A stretch of DNA of 64,000 bases from Lysobacter terrestris (GTDB taxonomy: Bacteria; Pseudomonadota; Gammaproteobacteria; Xanthomonadales; Xanthomonadaceae), in contig NZ_CP060820.1 of NCBI RefSeq assembly GCF_014489475.1, forward strand, positions 2,434,001-2,498,000. Direction: 5' to 3'. The notes under the pieces were generated by a model that was not told the origin of the DNA, did no database searches, and worked only from the letters and a program-made list of their open reading frames with translations. Positions within the stretch are counted from its first letter, which is position 1; each line of letters opens with the position of its first letter. This document shows, in pieces, positions 8,693 to 16,870 of this stretch. The position numbers and the translations under genes are program-made.

Positions 8693-9472
8693 TCAGTCGA
8701 GCGCGGCGATCTTCAGTTCCTCGCCGTCGAGCCAGATCTGCACGGCCTTGCCGCGCAGTTCCTTGGGAATGTCTTCCAGCACCTTGTAGTGGCCGGCGAT
8801 GGCGACGAGTTCGGCGTGGAATTCACGGCAGAAGATGCGCGCCTGGCCCCAGCCCTGCGCGCCGGCCAGCGCGCGGCCGCGCAGCGGACCGTAGATGTGG
8901 ATCGAGCCGTCGGCCATGACCTCGGCGCCGGCGCCGATGTTGGCGAGCACGCTGAGGTCGCGGTTGGCGGCGTAGACCTGCTGGCCCGAGCGCACCGGGG
9001 TGGAATGGATCAGGCCGGGCGCGGTCGGTGCCTGCTGCGCGGGCGTTGTCGGCGCGGGTTCGGCGCGTGCGGGTTCCGGCTTGGCGCGTGGCTTGGGCGC
9101 GGGAGCCTCGACGGGCTCGGCGTCGCCGGCGCGTTCGTAGGAGGCGCGGAACTTCGCCAGCAGCGGCAGGCCGAGCTGCTCGGACAGGCGCTCGATCTCG
9201 CTGGTGCCGTAGGCGAGCGCCACCGGCAGCACGCCGGCATCGCGCAGGCCGTCGATGAGCTGGCGTGCGGTGTCCACGTCGGGGGCCTGGGTCAGGCCGC
9301 CGAAGTCGAGCACCACCGCGGCGCGTGCGAACAGCTTGGGCGCGCGCTGCACGCGGCCGCGCATTTCCTCGACCAGGCGCGGAACGTCGAGGCTGCGGAT
9401 GCGGAGATTGGCGATGCCTACCTGGCCGATCTTGAGATCGCCGGCCAGTTCGTAGTCGACGGCCACGCTCAC
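8693..9472 (-). CDS. minC: Septum-site-determining inhibitor MinC
   Basis: 259 residues. The N-terminal FtsZ-inhibiting domain (about 1-105) includes VVLDFGGL, an Ala/Pro-rich linker follows (about 115-160), and the C-terminal beta-helix domain that binds MinD runs from about 165 and includes GAEVMADGSIHIYGPLRGRALAG, with the RGRALAG motif diagnostic of MinC. The start is GTG at 9472, overlapping the stop of the acetyltransferase gene by four bases (GTGA), which indicates translational coupling. A longer upstream reading would overlap that gene fully and is rejected. Confidence 0.95.
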   Translation of the reverse strand: MSVAVDYELAGDLKIGQVGIANLRIRSLDVPRLVEEMRGRVQRAPKLFARAAVVLDFGGLTQAPDVDTARQLIDGLRDAGVLPVALAYGTSEIERLSEQLGLPLLAKFRASYERAGDAEPVEAPAPKPRAKPEPARAEPAPTTPAQQAPTAPGLIHSTPVRSGQQVYAANRDLSVLANIGAGAEVMADGSIHIYGPLRGRALAGAQGWGQARIFCREFHAELVAIAGHYKVLEDIPKELRGKAVQIWLDGEELKIAALD

Positions 9473-10074
9473 GGGCAGGTTCCGGTCGCGCGCGGCGCGA
9501 CGTGGGCGACGGGCGTGCGCGGGCGGGTCAGCCACGGTACGTTCGGCAGCGCGTCGCCGTAGGTCTCGTGCACCCACGTGTAGCTGCACAGCGGCTTCAT
9601 CAGCATCGCCGCGCGCACGCCGGTTTCTTCCATCACGTGCTGGCCGACTTCGCGGAAACCGAAGCTGCCATGGAACAGCAGCACCGGGTCGTTGGTGCCG
9701 TCGAGGAAGACCTCGCAGGCCATGTGCGGGTAGCGCGCCTCGGCATAGCTCTGCGCGTCGGCGTAGAACGCACGGCCGACACCGCCGCCGCGGCGGCGGC
9801 TGGCCACCACGATGCGGTCGATGTAGAAGAATTCCGGATGACGCTCGCGGAACCAGCGGAAGTTGCTGCTGTCGTGCTGCGAACCCGAACCCATGCCGAT
9901 CAGGAAACCCGCCAGCGTCCCGTCGCGTTCGGCGACGCGGAAGTACTCGGCGTGATCGAAGAAGTGGCGCAGTCGGGTCGCATCCAGCGGCAGGATCGCG
10001 GGTCCGGCGGCGTTGTTGAGAGCGAGGACGGAATCCAGCTCGTGCTCACGCACGTCGCGGACAACGATCGACAT
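9469..10074 (-). CDS. GNAT-family N-acetyltransferase
   Basis: 201 residues. The acetyl-CoA-binding part is YIDRIVVASRRRGGGVGRAFYADAQSYAEARY, with the RRRGGGVG pyrophosphate loop, followed by VFLDGTNDPVLLFHGSFGFREVG, the usual motif B. The substrate is unknown. Its stop codon overlaps the minC start, so it is probably cotranscribed with minC; no functional link between the two families is known to me. The ATG at 10074 precedes the first strand directly. Confidence 0.85.
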   Translation of the reverse strand: MSIVVRDVREHELDSVLALNNAAGPAILPLDATRLRHFFDHAEYFRVAERDGTLAGFLIGMGSGSQHDSSNFRWFRERHPEFFYIDRIVVASRRRGGGVGRAFYADAQSYAEARYPHMACEVFLDGTNDPVLLFHGSFGFREVGQHVMEETGVRAAMLMKPLCSYTWVHETYGDALPNVPWLTRPRTPVAHVAPRATGTCP

Positions 10075-10265
10075 TTCGTCGTAACTCCATGGTTCTGGCC
10101 AACAGCGGCCCTGGTGCCGTCGGCCCGGTGATTATCGCATGGCGGGCAGGGCGCGGCGACCCGCGCTGGCCCGGACGCAGATCCCGGGAGATATCGGCCA
10201 GTCCGCTGCCCGTTGCATGACTTTTGGACGGCTCCGCTACAGCGGGTAGTGGTTAGCATGGGTTC

Positions 10266-11474
10266 ATGCTTGCCCGACTCAACCATTCGCAGCTGCTGCG
10301 CTACGCCGGCCTGTTCACCTGGGCGGCGGTCGGCCTGTGGCTGCTGAACGTCTGGCTCGATCCCACCTTCGTCCCGCCCGAGCCCGACGAGGTGCTGAGC
10401 CTGCGCATCGTGCGCTGGCTCGCGGTGTACCTGGCCTTCGGCGTGGTGTTCTGGTGGATCACCCGGGCGCTGGGGCAGCGCCGGCCCGGCTCGGCCGACC
10501 ATGCGCTGCTGCTGGTCCTCACCGCGTGCGCCATCGGCGTCAGCTACTTCTCCGGCACCGGCCTGGGCAGCATCCTGCTGATGGTGCTGGCGGGACTGCT
10601 GCCGTGGCTGCTGCGCCTGCCGGTAGGCGTGGCCTGGCTGATCGGCAGCAACCTCGCCACGGTGCCGGTGTTCGTCAACGCGCTCGACTTCCCGCCGATG
10701 ATCGGGGTGCTGCAGTCGCTGCTGTACCTGGGCTTCTCCAGCTTCGTCTTCGTCACCGCGCTGGTCGCCCGCCAGCAGGCCGAGGCGCGCGAGGAGCAGC
10801 GCCGGCTCAACGCCGAGCTGCGCGCCACCCGCGCCCTGCTCGGCGAGAGCGTGCGCGTGAACGAGCGCACCCGCATCTCGCGCGAGCTGCACGACCTGCT
10901 CGGCCACCACCTGACCGCGTTGAGCCTGAACCTCGAGGTCGCCGGCCACCTCGCGCCGGAAGGCCGCGCACGCGAGCACGTGCAGCAGGCGCACACCCTG
11001 GCCAAGCTGCTGCTCACCGACGTGCGCGAAGCGGTGAGCCAACTGCGCGAGGGCGGGGCGATCGACCTGGCCTCGGCATTGCGGCCGCTGTCGGAGAACG
11101 TGCCCGCGCTCGACATCCACATGGACATCGAGGCGCCGCTGACCCTGGACGACCCGGAGCGCGCGCACGTGCTGCTGCGCTGCACGCAGGAAATCATCAC
11201 CAATACCGTGCGCCACGCCAATGCGCACAACCTGTGGATCCACGTGCGCCGCGAGGGTTGCAACATCGTGGTCGATGCGCGCGACGACGGGCGCGGCGCC
11301 GACGCGCTGGTGGCCGGCAACGGCCTGCGCGGGATGCGCGAGCGGCTGGCCCAGTACGGCGGCGACCTGCGCATCGATACCCATCCCCGCCCCCACCCTG
11401 AAGCGGGATTCCGCCTGCGGCTGACGCTGCCGGCCTCGGCCACACTGGCCGCAAGCGAAGGAGCGATTGCATGA
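10266..11474 (+). CDS. Sensor histidine kinase, HisKA_3 type (DesK-like)
   Basis: 402 residues. Residues 10-168 hold six or so membrane helices with very short loops, so the signal is probably sensed in or at the membrane. A coiled segment follows, then the HisKA_3 phosphoacceptor ERTRISRELHDLLGHHLT with His209, and an HATPase_c domain with the N box TQEIITNTVRHANAHN and the G box DDGRGADALVAGNGLRGMRERL. The architecture matches DesK/LiaS-type kinases. The regulator gene overlaps its end by four bases (ATGA). Confidence 0.9.
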   Translation: MLARLNHSQLLRYAGLFTWAAVGLWLLNVWLDPTFVPPEPDEVLSLRIVRWLAVYLAFGVVFWWITRALGQRRPGSADHALLLVLTACAIGVSYFSGTGLGSILLMVLAGLLPWLLRLPVGVAWLIGSNLATVPVFVNALDFPPMIGVLQSLLYLGFSSFVFVTALVARQQAEAREEQRRLNAELRATRALLGESVRVNERTRISRELHDLLGHHLTALSLNLEVAGHLAPEGRAREHVQQAHTLAKLLLTDVREAVSQLREGGAIDLASALRPLSENVPALDIHMDIEAPLTLDDPERAHVLLRCTQEIITNTVRHANAHNLWIHVRREGCNIVVDARDDGRGADALVAGNGLRGMRERLAQYGGDLRIDTHPRPHPEAGFRLRLTLPASATLAASEGAIA

Positions 11475-12124
11475 GTGAAAAGAACATCCGTGTGCTGCTG
11501 GTGGACGACCAGACCCTGGTGCGCCAGGGCGTGCGTTCCCTGCTGGCCCTGGCCGAAGGCATCGAAGTGGTCGCCGAAGCCAGCGACGGCAAGCAGGCCG
11601 TGGACGTGATTCCGCAGATCCGCCCGGACGTCGTGCTGATGGACATGCGCATGCCGGTGATGTCGGGCCTGGAGGCGTTGCAGGCGCTGGCGCGGACCAA
11701 TGCGCTGCCGCCCACGATCATCCTGACCACCTTCGACGACGACCAGCTGGTGCTGGCCGGGCTGAAGGCGGGCGCCAAGGGCTACCTGCTCAAGGACGTG
11801 TCGCTGGAGCAGCTGGTCGGCGCGATCCAGACCGTCGCCGACGGCGGCTCGCTGGTGCAGCCGGCGATGACCCAGCGCCTGCTTTCGGGCCTGGAACACA
11901 TGCGCAACGACTTCGTCAGCCTCGACCGCCCGGACCCGCTGACCGAGCGTGAGACCGAGATCCTGCGCCTGATGGCCGGCGGCTTCTCCAACAAGGAAAT
12001 CGCCAATTCGCTCGGCGTGGCCGAGGGCACGATCAAGAACCACGTGTCCAACATTCTCTCCAAGCTCGGCGTGCGCGACCGTACGCGCGCGGTGCTCAAG
12101 GCGTTCGAGCTGCAGCTGGTGTAG
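11471..12124 (+). CDS. NarL/LuxR-family response regulator (DesR-like)
   Basis: 217 residues. The receiver domain has the acidic pair in VLLVDDQ, the phosphorylated Asp58 in VVLMDMRMP, the Thr of ILTTF and the Lys of GYLLKDV. The C-terminal LuxR helix-turn-helix reads LTERETEILRLMAGGFSNKE, then IANSLGVAEGTIKNHVSNIL. It forms a two-component pair with the kinase gene overlapping upstream. No target operon is adjacent, since the next gene has a separate 315-base leader region. Confidence 0.93.
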   Translation: MSEKNIRVLLVDDQTLVRQGVRSLLALAEGIEVVAEASDGKQAVDVIPQIRPDVVLMDMRMPVMSGLEALQALARTNALPPTIILTTFDDDQLVLAGLKAGAKGYLLKDVSLEQLVGAIQTVADGGSLVQPAMTQRLLSGLEHMRNDFVSLDRPDPLTERETEILRLMAGGFSNKEIANSLGVAEGTIKNHVSNILSKLGVRDRTRAVLKAFELQLV

Positions 12125-12439
12125 TCGGGGGCCGGGAGGCGGGTTCGGCGATCCTGCGACCGGGCCGCCCCTCAGCTGTGCCTTCTCCTGCCAGCGGGAG
12201 AGGGGGAGTCGGTGCCATCCGGGCGCCGCGTCCGTCGCCGCAAGGCGGGGAAAGTGCATCGGGTTTGGTGCCCGTCGCTTTTGGGGTGACCGGCTTTGCG
12301 TTTTCATGGCGGCGGCCCGGGTTCGTGGCTTGGCCGTGGCTGTCCGCCAGCCCCGGTGCTGCCTTGCGGCCACCGGCTGGGTTACGATTGCCGACTTGCG
12401 CCCCGGCCGATTGCCGAGACCGGGCCCTGGAGAACCTGA
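12125..12439. other. 315-base intergenic stretch
   Basis: No supported gene is present. There is an imperfect dyad (TCTCC with GGAGA, about 12184-12201) that could end the two-component operon but has no T-run. A -10-like TACGAT at 12383-12388 is followed by GGAG at 12429-12432 as the ribosome-binding site of the next gene. Confidence 0.5.
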
Positions 12440-13519
12440 ATGACCCGCTTGCTCGAGATCCTGATTTCCCTGGCGATCGTCGCCGTGCTGTTCACCGTCG
12501 TCGGCTTCATCCTGCCGTCGAGCCGTCATCTGGAGCACTCGGTTGAGACCAACCGCAAGATGCCCATCGTGTTCGACACCTTGAACAGCGTGCGTCGCTT
12601 CAAGGACTGGAACCCCTCCGTCGCCGGCGATCCGAACATCAAGCTCAACCTGTCGGGTCCGGAATCGGGCGTCGGTGCCAAGATCAGCTGGGATTCGGAA
12701 GAGAAGGCGCTCGGCCAGGGCAGCTGGACGATCTCCAAGAGCGAGCCGGGCAAGCTGATCGCCTACGCGATCGAAGACGTCGACCGCGGCCACGACAAGA
12801 GTTCCGAGTTCACCTTCACCCCGACCGGCAAGGGCGGCCGCAACATCCAGATCACCCAGGCCTATGACGTCAACTACGGCATGAACCTGCTGGGCCGCTA
12901 CTCGGGCCTGTACGTCACCAGCAACATCGGCGAGAAGATGAAGCTCGGCCTCGCCAGCCTCAGCAACATGCTGGCCACGATCCCGAACCTCGACTACACC
13001 GTGCTCGGCAAGGACGATCCGGCGCTGGCGCCGAAGCTGGCCGATCGCGCCGGCGAGAACCTGCTGGTGCTGAACGCCGCGGTGCCGCTGAACCAGATCA
13101 CGATCCAGACCCAGATGAAGACCAACATAGAGTGGATCAAGAAGAACATCGCGGCCAACGGCCTCGAGGCGGTCGGTCCGGTGCGCATCATCACCAACGA
13201 ATACGGCAGCTCGATCTACTCGTTCGACGTCGCGCAGCAGGTCCGCAAGGCCGGCACCGACGCGACGGTCAAGCTGGAAGGCCTGAAGCTCGCCAACAAC
13301 GTCGAGCTGCTCTACAACGAGCCGGGCAAGACCGCCGTCGTTGCGTTCAAGGGCCACATGTCCAACCTGCAGAACGTGCGTGACGCCCTGCGCGCCTGGG
13401 CCATGACTCGCGGCTACGAAACCATCGATCGTCCGTACGAGGCCTGGAAGAACGGCATCGATCCGGGCTTCGCCCCGGGCCAGGAAGGCGAATATGACGT
13501 GGTGTGGGCGATCAAGTAA
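12440..13519 (+). CDS. Membrane-anchored SRPBCC-like protein
   Basis: 359 residues. Residues 5-27 form one membrane anchor. Residues 35-180 look like a START/SRPBCC (polyketide cyclase-like) fold: RKMPIVFDTLNSVRRFKDWNP and SGVGAKISWDSEE are typical of the family. The second half (about 210-359) resembles a GyrI/SOUL-type effector-binding repeat but is too divergent for a firm call. It would act in the periplasm or at the membrane, perhaps binding a lipophilic ligand. GGAG lies before the ATG, and a clear terminator follows. Confidence 0.72.
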   Translation: MTRLLEILISLAIVAVLFTVVGFILPSSRHLEHSVETNRKMPIVFDTLNSVRRFKDWNPSVAGDPNIKLNLSGPESGVGAKISWDSEEKALGQGSWTISKSEPGKLIAYAIEDVDRGHDKSSEFTFTPTGKGGRNIQITQAYDVNYGMNLLGRYSGLYVTSNIGEKMKLGLASLSNMLATIPNLDYTVLGKDDPALAPKLADRAGENLLVLNAAVPLNQITIQTQMKTNIEWIKKNIAANGLEAVGPVRIITNEYGSSIYSFDVAQQVRKAGTDATVKLEGLKLANNVELLYNEPGKTAVVAFKGHMSNLQNVRDALRAWAMTRGYETIDRPYEAWKNGIDPGFAPGQEGEYDVVWAIK

Positions 13520-13546
13520 GTCCACTTCGCATCGCTGATCCAGCAG

Positions 13547-13570
13547 ACGCCGCGCATTGCGCGGCGTTTT
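13547..13570 (+). terminator. Intrinsic terminator after the SRPBCC gene
   Basis: ACGCCGCGC (13547-13555) pairs with GCGCGGCGT (13559-13567) around ATT and is followed by a TTTT run. Confidence 0.9.
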
Positions 13571-13639
13571 GCTTTCCGAAGCACGCTTTCCGGACCACGG
13601 GCACTACAAACGCGTTGCGCGTCGTTCTATGGTGCGCGC

Positions 13640-14008
13640 ATGTACACCCCCGACCAACTTGCCCGCCGCCTGCGCGTGCTGGCCGCGCTGGGATCCCTGC
13701 TGGCGGCGCTCGCGGTCGCGCTGGGCGCCTATGCCGCGCATGCTGCCCAGGGTCCTGCACAGGCCGCGTTGTATACCGCCGCGATCGTCGCCTTCGGCCA
13801 TGGCGTCGCGCTTGCAGCGCTCGCGCCACCGGCGCGGCTGCGGATCCAGTTCTTCGCGTTGTCCGGCCTGCTGCTCGGCACGCTGCTGTTTTCCGGCAGC
13901 CTGGTATCGCGCTACATGCTCGATCGAAGCCTGGGCCTGGCGCCGTTCGGCGGCAGCCTGCAGATCCTGTCCTGGCTGCTCTACGCAGTCGCATCCCTGA
14001 GGCGCTGA
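13640..14008 (+). CDS. DUF423-family inner-membrane protein (YgdD-like)
   Basis: 122 residues with four predicted membrane helices. The first is LAALGSLLAALAVALGAYAAHA, with the GAYAAHA signature of DUF423. GHGVALAAL, GLLLGTLLFSGSL and PFGGSLQILSWLLYA follow in the family order. The function is unknown. Its stop is two bases from the start of the glycosylase gene, so the two are cotranscribed. Confidence 0.87.
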   Translation: MYTPDQLARRLRVLAALGSLLAALAVALGAYAAHAAQGPAQAALYTAAIVAFGHGVALAALAPPARLRIQFFALSGLLLGTLLFSGSLVSRYMLDRSLGLAPFGGSLQILSWLLYAVASLRR

Positions 14009-14010
14009 CG

Positions 14011-14685
14011 ATGCCGCGACACGGCCGTGGCTTCGATACCGAAGCCGCCTTCGAACACCTGTCCCGGCGCGACCGCAAGCTCGGCGCCTGGATGAAGAAG
14101 CTGGGGCCGATCGAACGCGATCCGCGTTGGCGCAAGTCCTTCGATCCCGCCGACGCACTGGCGCGCGCGATCCTCTACCAGCAGCTCAGCGGCAAGGCGG
14201 CGGCGACGATCGTCGGGCGCGTGGAAACCGCCATCGGCAGCGACCGGTTCCACTGCCACACGCTGGCGAAGATCGACGATGTCGGCCTGCGCGCCTGTGG
14301 CGTGTCCGGCAACAAGACCCTGGCGCTGCGCGACCTGGCCGCGCGCGAGCTCCGCGGCGAGATCCCCGATCTGCGCCGCATGAGCACGATGGACAACGAC
14401 GCCATCATCGACGCGCTTACCCACATCCGCGGCATCGGCCGCTGGACGGTGGAGATGATGCTGATGTTCCGCCTCGGCCGCCCTGACGTGCTGCCTGTGG
14501 ACGACCTGGGCGTGCGCAAGGGCGCGCAGGTCGTCGACAAGCGGGACGAGATGCTCAAGCCCAAGGAATTGTTGGAGCGCGGCGAACGCTGGGGCCCGTA
14601 CCGGACCTACGCCAGCCTGTACCTGTGGCGCATCGCCGATGCAGGCACTGCGGTGAAGGAGCCGACCAAGCGGTCGCAGGAGTGA
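14011..14685 (+). CDS. DNA-3-methyladenine glycosylase II (AlkA-like, HhH-GPD)
   Basis: 224 residues. The helix-hairpin-helix and GPD loop reads ALTHIRGIGRWTVEMMLMF, then RLGRPDVLPVDDLGVRKG with the catalytic Asp in PVDDLG. LARAILYQQLSGKAAATI is the conserved helix before it. Such enzymes excise alkylated purines by base flipping, starting base-excision repair. It lacks the N-terminal AlkA extension, as in short bacterial and yeast Mag1 forms. It follows the DUF423 gene closely. Confidence 0.92.
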   Translation: MPRHGRGFDTEAAFEHLSRRDRKLGAWMKKLGPIERDPRWRKSFDPADALARAILYQQLSGKAAATIVGRVETAIGSDRFHCHTLAKIDDVGLRACGVSGNKTLALRDLAARELRGEIPDLRRMSTMDNDAIIDALTHIRGIGRWTVEMMLMFRLGRPDVLPVDDLGVRKGAQVVDKRDEMLKPKELLERGERWGPYRTYASLYLWRIADAGTAVKEPTKRSQE

Positions 14686-14702
14686 AGCTTCGACGCGTCG
14701 TT

Positions 14703-14730
14703 CGTCATCACGACGAAGGCCGGGATGACG
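14703..14730. repeat. Degenerate CGTCATC/GATGACG palindromic repeat
   Basis: CGTCATC and GATGACG flank an inner GACGAAGGCCGG. The layout resembles the short palindromic repeats scattered between genes in xanthomonads. It lies 18 bases past the glycosylase stop and may act as a transcript end. Confidence 0.45.
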
Positions 14731-14890
14731 CACTCTTCTGCTGACGAATCCCGGCGTGCTGTGGTGAGGCGCTTCGCCGGGCATGCTGCAGCGTGCCGTC
14801 CGTGGCACGACCACACCGGCTCCGGGTCGTCCTGCCTGGCCATCCATGGCCAGGCGCACGGCACCGCAGCCGTTGCCGATAGGGCATCGG

Positions 14891-15691
14891 CTAAGCGCGG
14901 TGCCATGCCCAATGCCACGGCTCGTAGACGATGCCGTGCGGGTTGTCGCGCGGATAACTCATGACGAAGCCGTACGCGGCGGCGTTGTCGCGCAGCCAGG
15001 CGAAGGCCGGGGTGCGTTCGAAGCTCTCTTCCGCCGGCGGTTCGTCGGGCGTGCCGATGTCGAGCGCGCGGCCGGAGTGGTGCTCGCTGTAACCGGGCGC
15101 GGCGTTGACGGTGAGGATGTCCTGCACGGTCTGCCCGCGGGCGAGCTTCCGTTCGAAGATGCCGAGCTGGTAGTCGTGGCTGCGGTAACCGGAGATCGCT
15201 TCCAGCACCACGCCGTCGTGCAGGGCCGCGGCGTGCAGCGAACGCCACGCGCGCGCGGCGGGTGACAGCAGCCACAGCGGGCGGCGGTAGCGATCGAAGC
15301 CGGCGAGGGTGAGCGCGGCGGGTTCGGCGACCAGCGGCAGGCCGCTGCGTTCGCCGTAACCGTCATCCAGGCCCAATGCATGCAGGCGATCCTGCAGGCG
15401 GTCCAGCGGCAGCTCGCCAATGGCGTCGATGCCGGATCGGTGCGGTTCGGCGAGGTGATCGAGCAGCACGAGTGCGGCTTCGATACCGTCCTCGCGGCGC
15501 AGGCGTGGCACCAGCGCGAGCAGTCCTTCGGGAAGATCGGCGGCCAGGTATTGGCCATCGCGCTTGCGTCGCAGCACATGCCGGGCGCGCGACAGTGCGC
15601 GGGCGTCGTGGTTGCTGCGCGCACGCAGCAGGCCTCCGGGCCAGATCTCGATCTCAGGCGTGTTCAGCAGCAGGTGCGAGGCGGTGCGCAT
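14891..15691 (-). CDS. D-alanyl-D-alanine carboxypeptidase, VanY-type (M15B)
   Basis: 266 residues. The C-terminal half has the M15 zinc and substrate motifs: SGYRSHDYQ, then SEHHSGRALDI with the HxxGxAxD ligand set, then EPWHWAW with the catalytic Glu and third ligand His. The N-terminal 110 residues are lineage-specific. No signal peptide is visible, which is unusual for a periplasmic peptidoglycan enzyme, so it may be exported by another route or act on cytoplasmic peptides. It lies nine bases after the PH-domain gene on the same strand. Confidence 0.85.
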   Translation of the reverse strand: MRTASHLLLNTPEIEIWPGGLLRARSNHDARALSRARHVLRRKRDGQYLAADLPEGLLALVPRLRREDGIEAALVLLDHLAEPHRSGIDAIGELPLDRLQDRLHALGLDDGYGERSGLPLVAEPAALTLAGFDRYRRPLWLLSPAARAWRSLHAAALHDGVVLEAISGYRSHDYQLGIFERKLARGQTVQDILTVNAAPGYSEHHSGRALDIGTPDEPPAEESFERTPAFAWLRDNAAAYGFVMSYPRDNPHGIVYEPWHWAWHRA

Positions 15692-15700
15692 CGCCGCAGG

Positions 15701-16255
15701 TTAGCCGCTGTAGGTTCGCGGCACCATGGCATTGAGCGCGGCGAGCAGCGCCTGTGGCTGTCGTACCGAAAGCAGCAGGTGTGGACCGCCGTGTTCAGGC
15801 AGCCACAGGACGCGCCGCCGGTCGGTCAGCAGGTAGAAGCCCTTGCCCCATTGCCGTGTACGGAACCAGCCCGTCTGGTAGTCGGGTAGCGAGGCGCCGA
15901 AGGTGCCGCGGCCGGGCAACAGTTCGGGACGCTCCTCGAGATCGAGGATGCGGGCGCGTTCGAGCTCCAGCCGCGAGGCTTTCACGCGACGCGTATGCAT
16001 GCCGGCACGGATGACCAGCACGTCCGCTTCGAGCGTCACCGAGCGGCGTCGGGCCAGGCAGCAGAACAGCGCGATGATGGGCACCAGGCCGAGTGCGGCG
16101 GCCCACGCGACGGATTGCGCGCGCATGGCCTCGGGTATCACCGCGAGCAGCGCGATCGCCGCCAGGCCGGCGCCAATGCCGGCCGCCGCGATGGCAATCG
16201 CCTTTCCTGCGGGTGCGACGACTTCATACCGGCCCGTCGACAACGTACTTCGCAT
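15701..16255 (-). CDS. Two-helix membrane protein with bacterial PH-like domain
   Basis: 184 residues. Two membrane helices (about 18-40 and 48-68) are followed by a beta-rich domain: SVTLEADVLVIRAGMHTRRV and GKGFYLLTDRRRVLWLPEHG resemble the bacterial PH (bPH_5) pattern, where a transmembrane hairpin precedes a cytoplasmic PH-like fold. The function is unknown. It is probably cotranscribed with the M15 carboxypeptidase nine bases downstream. Confidence 0.65.
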   Translation of the reverse strand: MRSTLSTGRYEVVAPAGKAIAIAAAGIGAGLAAIALLAVIPEAMRAQSVAWAAALGLVPIIALFCCLARRRSVTLEADVLVIRAGMHTRRVKASRLELERARILDLEERPELLPGRGTFGASLPDYQTGWFRTRQWGKGFYLLTDRRRVLWLPEHGGPHLLLSVRQPQALLAALNAMVPRTYSG

Positions 16256-16386
16256 TGCGCTGCTCCCCGATGCCCCAAGGAGCCGATTGTGGCTTGCGTT
16301 ACGGCGCCAACCGCTGGCAAAGCGCGGTTACCCGAGGCGTCGTCTCGTTGCGGTGACGACGGCCATCACAGTCGCAGGCCATCCGC

Positions 16387-16572
16387 CTAGCGGCGCGACT
16401 CGCGCCAGGCCGCCACCGACAGTCCACCCGTCAAGAGGGCGGCGACGCCGCTGGCCCACAGCGGCACGGCGTAGCCGTTGACGACGATGTCCCAGCCCAG
16501 AACCAGACGGGTGAGCTGCAGCAATGCGATCGCAGCGAGCAGCAGGCAGGCGAGGGACGTGAACGGTTTCAT
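16387..16572 (-). CDS. Small two-helix membrane protein
   Basis: 61 residues with two hydrophobic helices (SLACLLLAAIALLQLTRLVL, then LWASGVAALLTGGLSVAAW) around the short loop GWDIVVNGYAVP. This matches a common small uncharacterised proteobacterial protein. The ATG at 16572 is preferred, with AAGAAG about seven bases before it; a GTG at 16590 would add six basic residues. No function is known. Confidence 0.7.
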   Translation of the reverse strand: MKPFTSLACLLLAAIALLQLTRLVLGWDIVVNGYAVPLWASGVAALLTGGLSVAAWRESRR

Positions 16573-16668
16573 CGGGGACTTCTTGCGCACTTTTCGCGCG
16601 GTCGCGGCGCGACCAGCACGGTCAGGGGACTAGGTTGGCCGCCGCCCCCCTGTAGCGGAAGCGCTTGC

Positions 16669-16860
16669 TCATGGGGATTCGGTGTCCGTGTCTTCGTTGC
16701 CTTCCGCAGGACGGGGCAGCCGCCCCGCCTTGCGCAATGCGTCGCGCAGCACGTATTCGATCTGCGCGTTGAGGCTGCGCAGCTCGTCGTCGGCCCAGCG
16801 CTGCGCGGCGTTCAGCACGTCGGTGCTGATCCGCAACGGGTAGGCCTTCTTCTCTGCCAC
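16669..16860 (-). CDS. Arc-like ribbon-helix-helix DNA-binding protein
   Basis: 63 residues. [21 protein letters not shown] gives the beta-strand and first helix, and [20 protein letters not shown] gives the second helix of the MetJ/Arc fold; the polar residues of PLRIS would contact DNA bases. The start is GTG at 16860, with GAGG before it. It begins only 10 bases after the SPFH gene stop, so they form one operon. I infer that it represses this operon through the tandem palindrome at 17762-17782. Confidence 0.8.
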   Translation of the reverse strand: MAEKKAYPLRISTDVLNAAQRWADDELRSLNAQIEYVLRDALRKAGRLPRPAEGNEDTDTESP

Positions 16861-16870
16861 GCCGCAGGCC

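Noticed and set aside
10544-13525. 993-codon open frame on the minus strand
   Set aside because: Antisense to the two-component pair and the SRPBCC gene; the translation is His/Arg/Gln-rich with no motif.
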